Shown piece by piece: positions 28,321-37,707 of a DNA stretch of 64,000 bases. Source of the stretch: JAMXLO01 sp963726125 (GTDB lineage: Bacteria; Pseudomonadota; Alphaproteobacteria; Acetobacterales; Acetobacteraceae); the NCBI GenBank assembly GCA_963726125.1, contig CAVSBG010000001.1, positions 1-64,000 on the forward strand, in the 5' to 3' direction. The notes beneath the pieces are model-generated. The model made no database searches. It was not told where the DNA came from and was given only the letters and a program-made list of their open reading frames with translations. The position numbers and the translations under genes are program-made. The number at the start of each line of letters is the position of its first letter. Position 1 is the first letter of the stretch.

Positions 28321-30268
28321 TTACCCAGCCTGCTTGACCCGCATGTACCACTCCACCAGACGGCGGACCTGCCGCTCGGTGTAGCCGCGCGCAGCCATGC
28401 GATCCACGAACTCTGCGTGCTTTTTCTCGCTGTCGCTGTCCTTCTTGGACCCGAAGCTGATCACCGGCAGAAGCTCCTCCACCTGGCTGAACATACGACG
28501 CTCAATGACTTCGCGGATCTTTTCGTAGCTGGTCCAGGACGGGTTCTTGCCACTGTTGTTCGCACGCGCCCGCAAACTGAACTTGACCACCTCGTTCCGG
28601 AAGTCCTTCGGATTGGCAATGCCAGCCGGTTTTTCGACCTTGGTCAACTCCTGGTTCAGGAGTTCCCGGTTCATCAGCTGGCCGGTGTCGGGATCCTTGA
28701 AATCGCTATCCTCGATCCACGCATCGGCGTACGAAACGTAGCGGTCGAACAGGTTCTGGCCGTAGTCATGGTACGAACTCGAGGTAGGCCTTCTGGATTT
28801 CGTTGCCAATGAATTCGGCGTAGCGCGGTGCGAGTTCGCCCTTGATGAATTCGAGATAGCGCTTCTCGGTTTCCGTCGGGAGCTGTTCCCGGCGAATCGA
28901 CTGCTCGAGCACGTACATAAGATGGACAGGATCAGCGGCGATCTCGGTGGTGTCGTGATTGAAGGTTGCCGCCAGCACCTTGAACGCGAAGCGCGTCGAG
29001 GCACCGTCCATGCCTTCTTCGACGCCCGCAGAGTCCTTGTACTCCTGTAGTGACCGCGCGCGGGGATCGGTCTCCTTCAGGCTCTCGCCGTCATAGACCC
29101 GCATCTTCGCGAACAGCGTGGAATTCTCGTGGCGACGCAGACGGCTGAGCACCGAGAAGCGTGCCAGCATTTCCAAGGTCGCCGGCGCGCATGGCGACTC
29201 GGCCAGTTCCGATGTGCGAACCAGCTTGTCGTAAATCCTCTGCTCTTCCGTCACGCGCAGGCAATAGGGAACCTTGATCACATAGATACGATCGATGAAG
29301 GCTTCGTTGTTGCGGTTGTTCTTGAAGGTCTGCCACTCCGCCTCGTTGGAGTGGGCCAGGATTATGCCCTGGAATGGAATGGCGCCGATGTTCTCGGTGC
29401 CGATGTAGTTGCCTTCCTGCGTCGCGGTCAGCAACGGGTGCAGCATCTTTATCGGCGCCTTGAACATCTCGACAAATTCGAGAAGTCCCTGGTTGGCGCG
29501 ATTGAGACCGCCCGAATAGCTGTAGGCATCAGGGTCGTTCTGTGCATGCAACTCCAGCTTGCGGATATCGACCTTGCCGACCAGCGAGGAGATGTCCTGA
29601 TTGTTCTCGTCACCCGGTTCCGTCTTGGCGACGGCGATCTGACGCAACCGCGATGGCACCAGCTTGGCGACACGGAAGCGTGAGATGTCACCTTCGAATT
29701 CGTCGAGTTGCTTGATGCACCAAGGGCTCATCAGGCCCGTCAGGCGCCGCTGCGGTATGCCGTAGCGATCCTCCAGCATGGCGCCCATGCGCTCGGGATT
29801 GAACAAACCGAGCGGACTTTCAAATACCGGACTCAGGTCGCTGCCGGCCTTGAGGACATAGATGGGATGCAATTCCATCAATGCCTTCAACCGCTCGGCG
29901 AGCGATGACTTGCCGCCACCCACCGGGCCAAGCAGATACATGATCTGCTTGCGCTCCTCGAGCCCTTGCGCGGCATGGCGCAGAAAGCCGACGATTCGTT
30001 CGATCGTCTCTTCCATGCCAAAGAACTCGGAGAACGCCGGGTAAACCCGGATCGTCCGGTTCATGAAGATGCGGCCGAGTCGGGCATCTTTCGATGTATC
30101 GACCATCTGCGGCTCACCGATCGCGGCGAGCAGGCGCTCGGTCGCGGTCGAGTACATCATCGGGTTGTCGCGACAGGCTTCCAGGTATTCTGGAAGCGTC
30201 ATTTCCGCTTCGCGGTTTGCCTCGAAACCACGGGCGTAGGCTGCGAACAGATCATCGACCGGATACAT
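28321..30268 (-). pseudogene. prkA: PrkA serine protein kinase, frameshifted near its C-terminus
   Basis: The main frame (30268 to about 28778) has the AAA-type PrkA domain: YLLGPVGGGKSSLAERL (Walker A) near residue 118 and AKTEPGDENNQDISSLVGKVD. It reaches EIQKAYLEF and then stops early. The C-terminal 150 residues (YHDYGQNLFDRYVSYADAW to WYMRVKQAG, stop at 28321) follow in another frame. An extra base at 28776-28777 explains this. Repaired, it is about 648 residues, as in E. coli YeaG. ATG 30268 with GGAG upstream fits the known N-terminus; further in-frame ATGs exist at 30283 and 30298. First gene of the stress operon with DUF444 and SpoVR 30 bp downstream. Confidence 0.88.
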
Positions 30269-30298
30269 TGTCGGCCGCTCCATTATTAAAGGAAACAT

Positions 30299-30990
30299 GG
30301 CTCGCACTAATGCAAGATGAGTGCGAGCGTAGCGTATGGTCCTGCGGTCGCGTGAATGTTTTTTCGCATCGACGCGCAATTTGCGGGCGAGGTGTGTCCG
30401 GAACACGTAGAGCCAAGATAGCCTCCTTCGCCGTTTGGCTGGCCGCTACAGGGACAAGGTGTCGAAGCATGGTGACTTTGTGGCAGATCACGGCGTCTTG
30501 GTTGCGGTGAGGGTGGTTGCGCCACCGCGACAGCACCCGCGGCAACCATGATCCGTTGGCCCCCTGGCCCCGCATAATGTTGCGAAACAACACCATAATT
30601 AAATACAATACTACGTGATTCCAGAAGCTTGCTCATAATTTCTGTTAGGTTTGATGAACGCCCCAAGCGGAGCCGGGCGGGTGTCAGCGCCGATATGGCC
30701 GGAGCCCTCGCAATTGCGCGCGCGGGTTTCACAAACCAGGGCGTGGGTGATCCAGCATGCCGGGCACCTCCATGTCCACCTCGGCACCTTAGACAATATG
30801 GTTGCCGGGTTTCTCGCACCTACACAGGTATTTCTAACATCGCGTTAATCTCACGCGGGGGTTCCCGAGTCGCGGATGCGTCGCTGCTGATCGCTCCGAG
30901 TTGGGTCGGAAACATCCACACGCACTACGCGCTTTAATTGTGCTGCATGCCGGTGGCTTGCGCGCATGCTGCCCGCAGCCTGTGCAGTCG
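30299..30990. other. 692-bp intergenic region upstream of prkA
   Basis: No convincing gene on either strand; the open frames here have no recognisable protein pattern. It holds a perfect 8-bp stem-loop, CTCGCACT (30301-30308) with AGTGCGAG (30320-30327), just upstream of prkA, which could be a 5' UTR element. It also holds a TGTTG/CAACA stem (30578-30592) and an AT-rich island at about 30571-30655, much lower in GC than the surroundings and a good place for the prkA promoter. I could not fit a specific sigma-factor consensus. Confidence 0.4.
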
Positions 30991-31230
30991 TCACGGTTCG
31001 CGTGATGGCAGAGCGCGCGCCGCCACAACCACGTCATCCTCGGTGGTCTGGGCGGGGGGCGTAGGAATTCGATTGCCGAGCAACCTCACGGTGCGGCGCA
31101 CCTGATCGAAATAGCGGCGGCACGCCTCGCATCGTGCCAGATGCCACCACATGTCGAGGCGGAGCCGGAGCGGCGCCGCATGCTCCATATAGTCGGTCAC
31201 CAGCTCGCTCATGTCGCGGCACGTCGGCAT
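30991..31230 (-). CDS. Zinc-finger (zf-HC2) anti-sigma-like protein
   Basis: 79 residues. The arrangement C-x..-MWWHLARCEACRRYFDQVRR contains the H-x3-C-x2-C zinc motif of the anti-sigma/zf-HC2 family, with an upstream Cys in PTCRDMSEL. No transmembrane helix follows, so it would be a soluble regulator. It is divergent from the ECF sigma gene, with starts 130 bp apart; anti-sigma genes normally follow their sigma gene in the same operon, so pairing is likely but the layout is unusual. Confidence 0.72.
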   Translation of the reverse strand: MPTCRDMSELVTDYMEHAAPLRLRLDMWWHLARCEACRRYFDQVRRTVRLLGNRIPTPPAQTTEDDVVVAARALPSREP

Positions 31231-31359
31231 TGGTCCACCCTTTCGGCGCCGGTTCCTCGAAACCAGGTTCTAGATTCCGTGGGACTCGGCGCGTGGCGAT
31301 ACGTTACTTAAAAGCCGGCACACGTATCACCATCAAGGCCAGCTCCGGGCAACGACCGC

Positions 31360-32097
31360 ATGCGTCAGACCGAGTTCGACCAGCCGGAATTCCTGGCCAG
31401 CCTGCGGCGGGGCGACGAACATGCGTATCGCGCGTTGATCCGGCGGTTCCACGGTTCGTTCATCGGGGTCGCCGCCTCGATCATCGGCAGCCGGGCGCAG
31501 GCCGAAGAGGTGGTGCAGGACGCCTGGCTGGCGGTGTTTGCCGGGGTCGCCAAGTTCGAGGGTCGATCCAGCCTGGTCACCTGGGTGTTCAGCATCGTGC
31601 TCAACCGGGCGCGGACCCGGGCGAGCCGCGAGGGACGCCTGGTCGGGCTGCCGAGCCTGCTGGATGGCACGGAACCGGGCGGCCGGGCGGTTGATGTCAG
31701 CGAGTTCAAGCCCGACGGGCATTGGCTCGAGGCACCGAGGCTGTGGGACGAGCTCGACCCGGAGCGCATCGTGGGCGGCCGCCAGCTCTGGAGCCACGTC
31801 ATGGAGGCGATCGAAAAGCTGCCGGCCGGGCAGCGGGCGGTGATCATCCTGCGCGACATGGAGGGCTGCGAAGCGGAGGAGGCATGCTCGCTGCTGGGGA
31901 TCAGCGCTGAAAACCAGCGCGTGCTGCTGCATCGGGCGCGCGGACGGATCCGGCAGACGATCGATACGGTCACCGCGGCGCCGCGGACCGGCGGGAGTGG
32001 AGGCGCCGCCCGGCGACGCGTCGGCGGCAGTGTTGTCACACGGTTGATCGTTTGGGCATTGCGCGGATCGCGGGATGCTTCCCCCGCGCCGGCATGA
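31360..32097 (+). CDS. ECF-type RNA polymerase sigma factor
   Basis: 245 residues. Region 2 is at residues 10-75 (RRGDEHAYRALIRRFHGSFIG, AEEVVQDAWLAVFAGVAKFEGRSSLVTWVFSI) and region 4 at about 140-205 (IEKLPAGQRAVIILRDMEGCEAEEACSLLGIS, LLHRARGRIRQ). It has a longer linker than the minimal ECF proteins and an Ala/Gly/Arg-rich tail after residue 205. It directs transcription of a small regulon, possibly including its own promoter; the adjacent zf-HC2 protein is its likely antagonist. Confidence 0.9.
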   Translation: MRQTEFDQPEFLASLRRGDEHAYRALIRRFHGSFIGVAASIIGSRAQAEEVVQDAWLAVFAGVAKFEGRSSLVTWVFSIVLNRARTRASREGRLVGLPSLLDGTEPGGRAVDVSEFKPDGHWLEAPRLWDELDPERIVGGRQLWSHVMEAIEKLPAGQRAVIILRDMEGCEAEEACSLLGISAENQRVLLHRARGRIRQTIDTVTAAPRTGGSGGAARRRVGGSVVTRLIVWALRGSRDASPAPA

Positions 32098-32139
32098 CGA
32101 TATACGATCCCACACGGGGAAGCATTTTGGAGAGGCGTC

Positions 32140-32325
32140 ATGGCAGTAAAGAAGGCGGCAGCCGTTCGGCCGGCGCGCGGACAGGCCGCAAAGGCGGTTG
32201 AGGCGCGACCCGTGGCACAGGAACGCAGCGCGGGTGGCGACTCGACTCGTATGCTGCGGGAGGCGGCGTGGAGCCGGATGTTCGGACGGGTCGAGTTCGA
32301 AGAACCCGTTCACCCGTTAGGTTGA
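32140..32325 (+). CDS. Small hypothetical basic protein downstream of the ECF sigma gene
   Basis: 61 residues, Ala/Lys/Arg-rich N-terminal half (AVKKAAAVRPARGQAAKAVE) and a short acidic end (RVEFEEPVHPLG). GGAGAGG lies 6 nt before the ATG. The upstream spacing to the sigma gene is 42 bp, so it could be co-transcribed. No family is recognised. Its 3' part overlaps the open frame upstream of the phosphotransferase, so a GTG start for that gene is preferred. Confidence 0.45.
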   Translation: MAVKKAAAVRPARGQAAKAVEARPVAQERSAGGDSTRMLREAAWSRMFGRVEFEEPVHPLG

Positions 32326-32378
32326 CGGAGCACCGGCTGGCTCTCAACCTCCCTTTGGATGACCTGACGGGAGGCGGG

Positions 32379-33446
32379 GTGGAACAGCGCTCGGCTGATG
32401 TGCGCTCGACCGAGGAGAGTGTGCCACTCGACTGGGGCGCCGTGCGCGCGCATCTGGCTGCACATGGCAGGCGTCTCGATCACCAACCGCCGCCACGGCA
32501 ATTCGCTGGTGGATTGGCGAACCTCAATTACCTGATCCAGCTCGATGGCCAGCCGGCGGTGTTGCGCCGCCCGCCACTGGGCGAGCTGCCCGCCGGTGCC
32601 TACGACATGGCGCGCGAGTTCCGCATCCTGAGCCGGCTGCCCGATGCGTTGGCGTTCGTGCCGCGCGGGCTGTTCCTGTGCATCGACGCCTCGGTCATCG
32701 GGGCACAGTTCCAGATCATCGAGTACCGCCCAGGGCTGGTAATACGCGAGCATCTGCCGCCGGAGCTGGCCGGACGACCGGAGGTTGGCTCGCGGCTCTC
32801 GCAGGTGCTGCTGGAGACTTTGGTGGCGATCCATGCGGTAGAACCGGCGGCGGTGGGTCTGGACGATCTGGGGCGGCCCGACGGTTTCCTTGCGCGAGCG
32901 GTTGCTGGCTGGCGCAAGCGTGGGATCGCGGCTCTTGAGGACGGCACCGAAGCCCTGCATGCCGACCTGGGCGCGTGGTTGGAGCGGCATTTGGTGCCGG
33001 AGGGTGCGCCGGCGCTGCTGCACAACGACTTCAAGCTGAACAACATGATCCTGAACCCGCGCGACCTTTCGCCGGTGGCCGTGGTGGACTGGGATCAGGG
33101 GACGCGCGGCGATCCGCTGTTCGATTTCGCCACCCTGCTGAGCTACTGGGTGCAGGAGGACGATCCGCCCGCGCTGCACGACATGGCGCAGATGCCGGCG
33201 GACGAAGGTGGATTTTGGCCACGCGAGCAGGCGGTGGCGAGCTACGCGGCGTTGAGCGGACGCGACATGTCCGACTTCCTGTTCCACCGTGTCCTGGCCA
33301 TGTACAAGCTTGGCGTGATCTTCCTGCAGCTTGGCTATCGCTGGCGGAGTGGCGCCACAACCGAGCCGCGTTATGCCGAACTGACGTCCATCGGCAGCGG
33401 CATCGTGGCGTTCGCCCACGACATCGCCCAGGGGCACGCGTTCTGA
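32379..33446 (+). CDS. Phosphotransferase-family (APH/ACAD10-like kinase) protein
   Basis: About 355 residues with the aminoglycoside-phosphotransferase/choline-kinase fold. FAGGLANLNYLIQLDG at the N-lobe, Brenner motif LLHNDFKLNNMILN near residue 215 and VVDWDQGTRGDPLFDFATLL as the metal-binding loop. In bacteria this subgroup sits beside acyl-CoA dehydrogenases and resembles the kinase half of ACAD10/11, which phosphorylates 4-hydroxyacyl-CoA before dehydration. GTG 32379 with GGGAGG upstream is preferred over ATG 32268, which overlaps the small ORF. Followed by the dehydrogenase and an SDR, so a 4-hydroxy-acid route is plausible. Confidence 0.82.
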   Translation: MEQRSADVRSTEESVPLDWGAVRAHLAAHGRRLDHQPPPRQFAGGLANLNYLIQLDGQPAVLRRPPLGELPAGAYDMAREFRILSRLPDALAFVPRGLFLCIDASVIGAQFQIIEYRPGLVIREHLPPELAGRPEVGSRLSQVLLETLVAIHAVEPAAVGLDDLGRPDGFLARAVAGWRKRGIAALEDGTEALHADLGAWLERHLVPEGAPALLHNDFKLNNMILNPRDLSPVAVVDWDQGTRGDPLFDFATLLSYWVQEDDPPALHDMAQMPADEGGFWPREQAVASYAALSGRDMSDFLFHRVLAMYKLGVIFLQLGYRWRSGATTEPRYAELTSIGSGIVAFAHDIAQGHAF

Positions 33447-33507
33447 TGCACTCGCTACAAACCGTGCAAACGCTGCGCACCGCACAAAACCTACAAACCG
33501 CACAAAC

Positions 33508-33580
33508 CGTCATGGCCGGGCTTGACCCGGCCATCCCCACCCGGCCACTGCTGCGCGGATGGCCGGGTCAAGCCCAGCCG
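33508..33580. repeat. Pair of inverted REP-like units (family GTCATGGCCGGG)
   Basis: GTCATGGCCGGGCTTGACCC at 33510 is followed by its near-complement (GGATGGCCGGGTCAAGCCC) ending at 33577, so a long stem is possible. Just before it, 33453-33507 carries imperfect short repeats of ACAAACCGCACAAACC type. Confidence 0.85.
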
Positions 33581-33607
33581 TAACGGCTGGCCCTTCGGGA
33601 CCGTATC

Positions 33608-34773
<1,166 letters not shown>

Positions 34774-34777
<4 letters not shown>

Positions 34778-35526
34778 GCGAGTTCGATCTCAGCGGCAAG
34801 GTCTGCATCATCACCGGTGCGGGGCGGGGGATTGGCCGCGCGATCGCCGAGGGCCTCGCGCGTCACGGCGCACGCGTGGAACTGGCGGGGCGGACCGCGG
34901 AGACACTCGGCCACGCCGCCGACGCGATCGGCACGCGGGCACGCATCCATGTCACGGATGTCGCGAAGGAAGCGGACGTGGTCGCGCTGCGCGACGCGGT
35001 GTTGGCGCGGCACGGCCGGATCGACGTGCTGGTGAATAACGCGGGCATCAATCCGATCTTCCGCGGCATCGAACGGATCAGCCTGGAGGACTGGCAGAGC
35101 ATCATCGACATCAACCTCACCGGCACGTTCCTGTGCTGCAAGCACCTGGGTGGGGTGATGGTGCAACAGGAGGCCGGCTCCATCATCAATATTTCTTCCG
35201 TCGCGGGGCACGTGGGGCTGCTGCGCTCGGTGCCTTATTGCGCCTCCAAGGGTGGGGTCGAGATGCTGACCAAAGCGTTGGCGCTGGATTGGGGGAAGCG
35301 CGGCGTGCGGGTGAACACGCTGGCGCCCGGCTGGGTGGACACCGATCTCACGCACGGGCTGCTGGAACACGACGTGCACGGGAAAAGGCTGCTGGACCAC
35401 ACGCCAATGGGGCGGTTCGCAACGGCGGGCGACATGGTGGGCGCGGCAGTGTTTTTGGCCTCAGATGCGTCGGCGTATATGACCGGTCAGAGCATGTTGA
35501 TCGATGGTGGGTGGACGGCGGATTAG
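34774..35526 (+). CDS. Short-chain dehydrogenase/reductase
   Basis: 250 residues, classical SDR. Coenzyme motif TGAGRGIG at residue 14, NNAGI at about 89, catalytic Ser in NISSVAGH and YCASKGG (Tyr-x3-Lys) at about 153, ending with IDGGWTAD. GTG start at 34774 overlaps the upstream stop (GTGA), with GGGAG in front. Likely oxidises or reduces a hydroxyacyl or keto intermediate made by the two genes before it. Confidence 0.92.
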
Positions 35527-35572
35527 GCTGTGTACCGCCCCTCGCGTTCAACGATCGCAGCCGGCTGGTCCA

Positions 35573-35917
35573 TCAGGCGGCATGGTCCGCCAGCTCGTCC
35601 GCTGGTTCGACATGCACCGAAATACGCACGCCGACATTCTGACCAATTGCCTTTAGAATCGTTGCGAGATTGCCAGCTCGGGGGTTTCCCTTGTCGCTCA
35701 GCATTCGCATAAGGCTGGTCTTCGGGATTCCCGTTTCGATAGACAACGCATCGAAGCCCATCGTCGCATTCACCACGTCGCGAAGCTGCCCAAGCGCCGT
35801 TTCGATGTCCCCGTCCAACACATTCCGGGCGGCTTCTTCGACAAGGGCCGCACGGAAGGATGGATCCTCCTGGACTTGTTTCGCAACCGTCTCTCGAAAA
35901 CTTCGTGTCAGTGCCAT
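35573..35917 (-). CDS. HigA-like antitoxin (HTH transcription regulator)
   Basis: 114 residues. The C-terminal half reads ALSIETGIPKTSLMRMLSDKGNPRAGNLATILKAIG, a helix-turn-helix of the putative addiction-module antidote family. AAGGAGG precedes two adjacent ATGs (35920 and 35917); spacing favours 35917. It lies 56 bp downstream of the toxin gene, the toxin-first order of higBA-type modules, and probably binds toxin and operator. Confidence 0.85.
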   Translation of the reverse strand: MALTRSFRETVAKQVQEDPSFRAALVEEAARNVLDGDIETALGQLRDVVNATMGFDALSIETGIPKTSLMRMLSDKGNPRAGNLATILKAIGQNVGVRISVHVEPADELADHAA

Positions 35918-35973
35918 CATGCCTCCTTATCAGTAGGCTGCCGCAACGGTGGCCGCTGTTGTGAGCGCCTCGC

Positions 35974-36320
35974 TCAAAGTGGGCGAGCCTTCCGCGTGCG
36001 ATAGTCGATCCAGTGCTTCCTGGCCACGCTGATGTCCTTGCCTTGCGTTCTCTTGTCACCGCAAAGCAGCAGGATCACCAGATCCACTCCGTCGCTGCCG
36101 AAATACAACCGGTAACCTGGCCCGTAGTCGATGCGTGCTTCATGCACACCTTCACCCACTGACCTCACGTCCGGTTTGAGACCTCGCTCAAGCTTTCGAA
36201 TGTCGTGTCGATCCGCGCCTTGGCCCTGGCATCGGCAATCTCCGAAAAACGCTCCCTGAAGGGGCTGCGTCCGTTGGCCTGCAGATACTCACGCACCTCC
36301 GGTATTTGTATAAATACCAC
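35974..36320 (-). pseudogene. RelE/HigB-type addiction-module toxin, frameshifted
   Basis: Two halves in adjacent frames: IPEVREYLQANGRSPFRERF with DARAKARIDTT (36320 to about 36200), and RKLERGLKPDVRSVGEGVHEARIDYGPGYRLYFG to the end (stop 35974). One base is missing near 36200, between DTT and RKLERG. Rebuilt it is about 115 residues, a typical small mRNA-interferase-like toxin with the VGEGVHELRIDYGPGYR signature of the family. GTG 36320 is the likely start; if the frameshift is real the toxin is dead while the antitoxin remains intact. Confidence 0.82.
36301..36318. promoter_or_regulatory. 18-bp palindrome at the toxin gene start, possible HigA operator
   Basis: GGTATTT (36301-36307) and AAATACC (36312-36318) are a perfect 7-bp inverted repeat with a GTAT spacer, AT-rich in a GC-rich context. 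It covers the first codons of the toxin if GTG 36320 is the start, or lies just upstream if translation starts later. Autoregulated toxin-antitoxin operons often have such an operator. Confidence 0.4.
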
Positions 36321-36427
36321 ATGTGTTATCTTTCGTCGAGCCTGACAAAGGGCACGAACGGTCACCTGGGTCGCATCGGCGAGGCAGATCCGCTAGTTTC
36401 CCGCCACCAGATCAGGAGACCAGAGCC

Positions 36428-37597
36428 ATGACCGAAGCCTGTATCGTCGGCTGGGCGCATTCGCCGTTCGGCAAGCTGGAAGACCCCGATGTCGAAGGGC
36501 TGATCGGGCGCGTCGCGCGCACGGCGATCGAGGATGCCGGCATCGCGCCGACCGACGTCGAGGGGACGTTTGTCAGCCTGTTCAACAACGGATTCTCAAA
36601 GCAGGATTTTCCGGCGTCTCTGGTATTGCAGCATGTGCCGGAACTACGGTTCCGGCCGATCACGCGGTATGAGAACGCGTGCGCGTCCGGTTCGGCGGCG
36701 GTGCATGGCGCTCGCGATTTCCTCGCCGCCGGCCGCGGCCGTTTCGCCCTGGTGATCGGCGTCGAGAAGATGACCGCCACACCGGGCGCCGATGTCGGCG
36801 ACATTCTGCTGAAGGCCAGCTACCAGAAGGAAGAGGCCGACATTCCTGCCGGTTTCGCCGGCGTGTTCGGTCGCATCGCCGAGCGCTACTTCCAACGCTA
36901 CGGCGACCAGTCCGACGCGTTGGCAGCGATCGCGGCAAAGAACCATAGGAACGGCGTGGACAATCCGTATGCGCAGATGCGCAAGGACCTGGGCTACGAG
37001 TTCTGCCGCCATGTCAGTGAGAAGAACCCATACGTCGCACCGCCCTTGAAGCGCACGGATTGTTCGTTGGTATCAGATGGCGCGGCTGCACTGGTGATGA
37101 CCGATGAGGAGACGGCGCGTTCGATGGGCAAGGCGGTGCGGTTCCGTGCGGCGGTGCAGGTGAACGACTTCCTGCCAATCTCCAAGCGCGACATCACCAG
37201 CTTCGAGGGGGCGGCGGAAGCGTGGCGGCGCGCGCTGGATGTTGCGAATGTGAAGCTTGATGAGCTGTCGTTCGTTGAATCGCACGACTGCTTCACGATC
37301 GCGGAGCTGTTGGAGTACGAGGCGATGGGCCTGACCGCACCAGGTCAGGGTGCGCGCGCGGTGCTGGAAGGTTGGACAGCGAAGGACGGGCGGCTGCCGG
37401 TCAATCCGTCTGGCGGGTTGAAGGCGAAGGGCCATCCCATCGGCGCCACCGGCGTGTCGATGCACGCGATCACGGCGATGCAGCTCACGGGCCAGGCCGG
37501 CACGATGCAGTTGCCGAAGGCGGAGATCGCCGGCGTGTTCAACATGGGCGGCGCCGCGGTGGCGAACTACGTGTCGATCCTGGAGGCGGTTCGCTGA
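36428..37597 (+). CDS. Thiolase-family acetyl-CoA acyltransferase (SCPx-like)
   Basis: 389 residues. Nucleophile Cys in NACASGSAAVHGA near residue 85, His/Cys half with VESHDCFTIAELLEYEAMGL and GHPIGATGVSMH, and NMGGAAVANYV at the end. The spacing is that of SCP2/SCPx thiolases, which cleave 3-oxoacyl-CoA or carry out related condensations. GGAG precedes the ATG at 36428. Followed by an acyl-CoA ligase after a REP-like repeat; convergent toxin-antitoxin genes lie upstream. Confidence 0.9.
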   Translation: MTEACIVGWAHSPFGKLEDPDVEGLIGRVARTAIEDAGIAPTDVEGTFVSLFNNGFSKQDFPASLVLQHVPELRFRPITRYENACASGSAAVHGARDFLAAGRGRFALVIGVEKMTATPGADVGDILLKASYQKEEADIPAGFAGVFGRIAERYFQRYGDQSDALAAIAAKNHRNGVDNPYAQMRKDLGYEFCRHVSEKNPYVAPPLKRTDCSLVSDGAAALVMTDEETARSMGKAVRFRAAVQVNDFLPISKRDITSFEGAAEAWRRALDVANVKLDELSFVESHDCFTIAELLEYEAMGLTAPGQGARAVLEGWTAKDGRLPVNPSGGLKAKGHPIGATGVSMHAITAMQLTGQAGTMQLPKAEIAGVFNMGGAAVANYVSILEAVR

Positions 37598-37617
37598 TCC
37601 TGTACCAGCACACGAAC

Positions 37618-37707
37618 CGTCATGGCAGGCGAAGGCCGGCCATCCACGTCTTTCCGCGCCCATGGCTGCAAAGACGTGGATGGCGGGACCAAGCCTCGCC
37701 ATGACGA
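37618..37707. repeat. Long REP-like inverted repeat overlapping a start codon
   Basis: Arms beginning GTCATGGCAGGCGAAGGCC (37619) and ending CCAAGCCTCGCCATGAC (37705), with inner arms CCACGTCTTT and AAAGACGTGG. An imperfect hairpin of about 88 nt. Same long type as 53334-53426. The ATG at 37701 of the next gene lies inside its right arm. Confidence 0.85.

Noticed and set aside
33453..33507. CRISPR-like short repeats of ACAAACC type
   Set aside because: Units are imperfect and only 8-19 nt, with no regular spacers and no cas genes.
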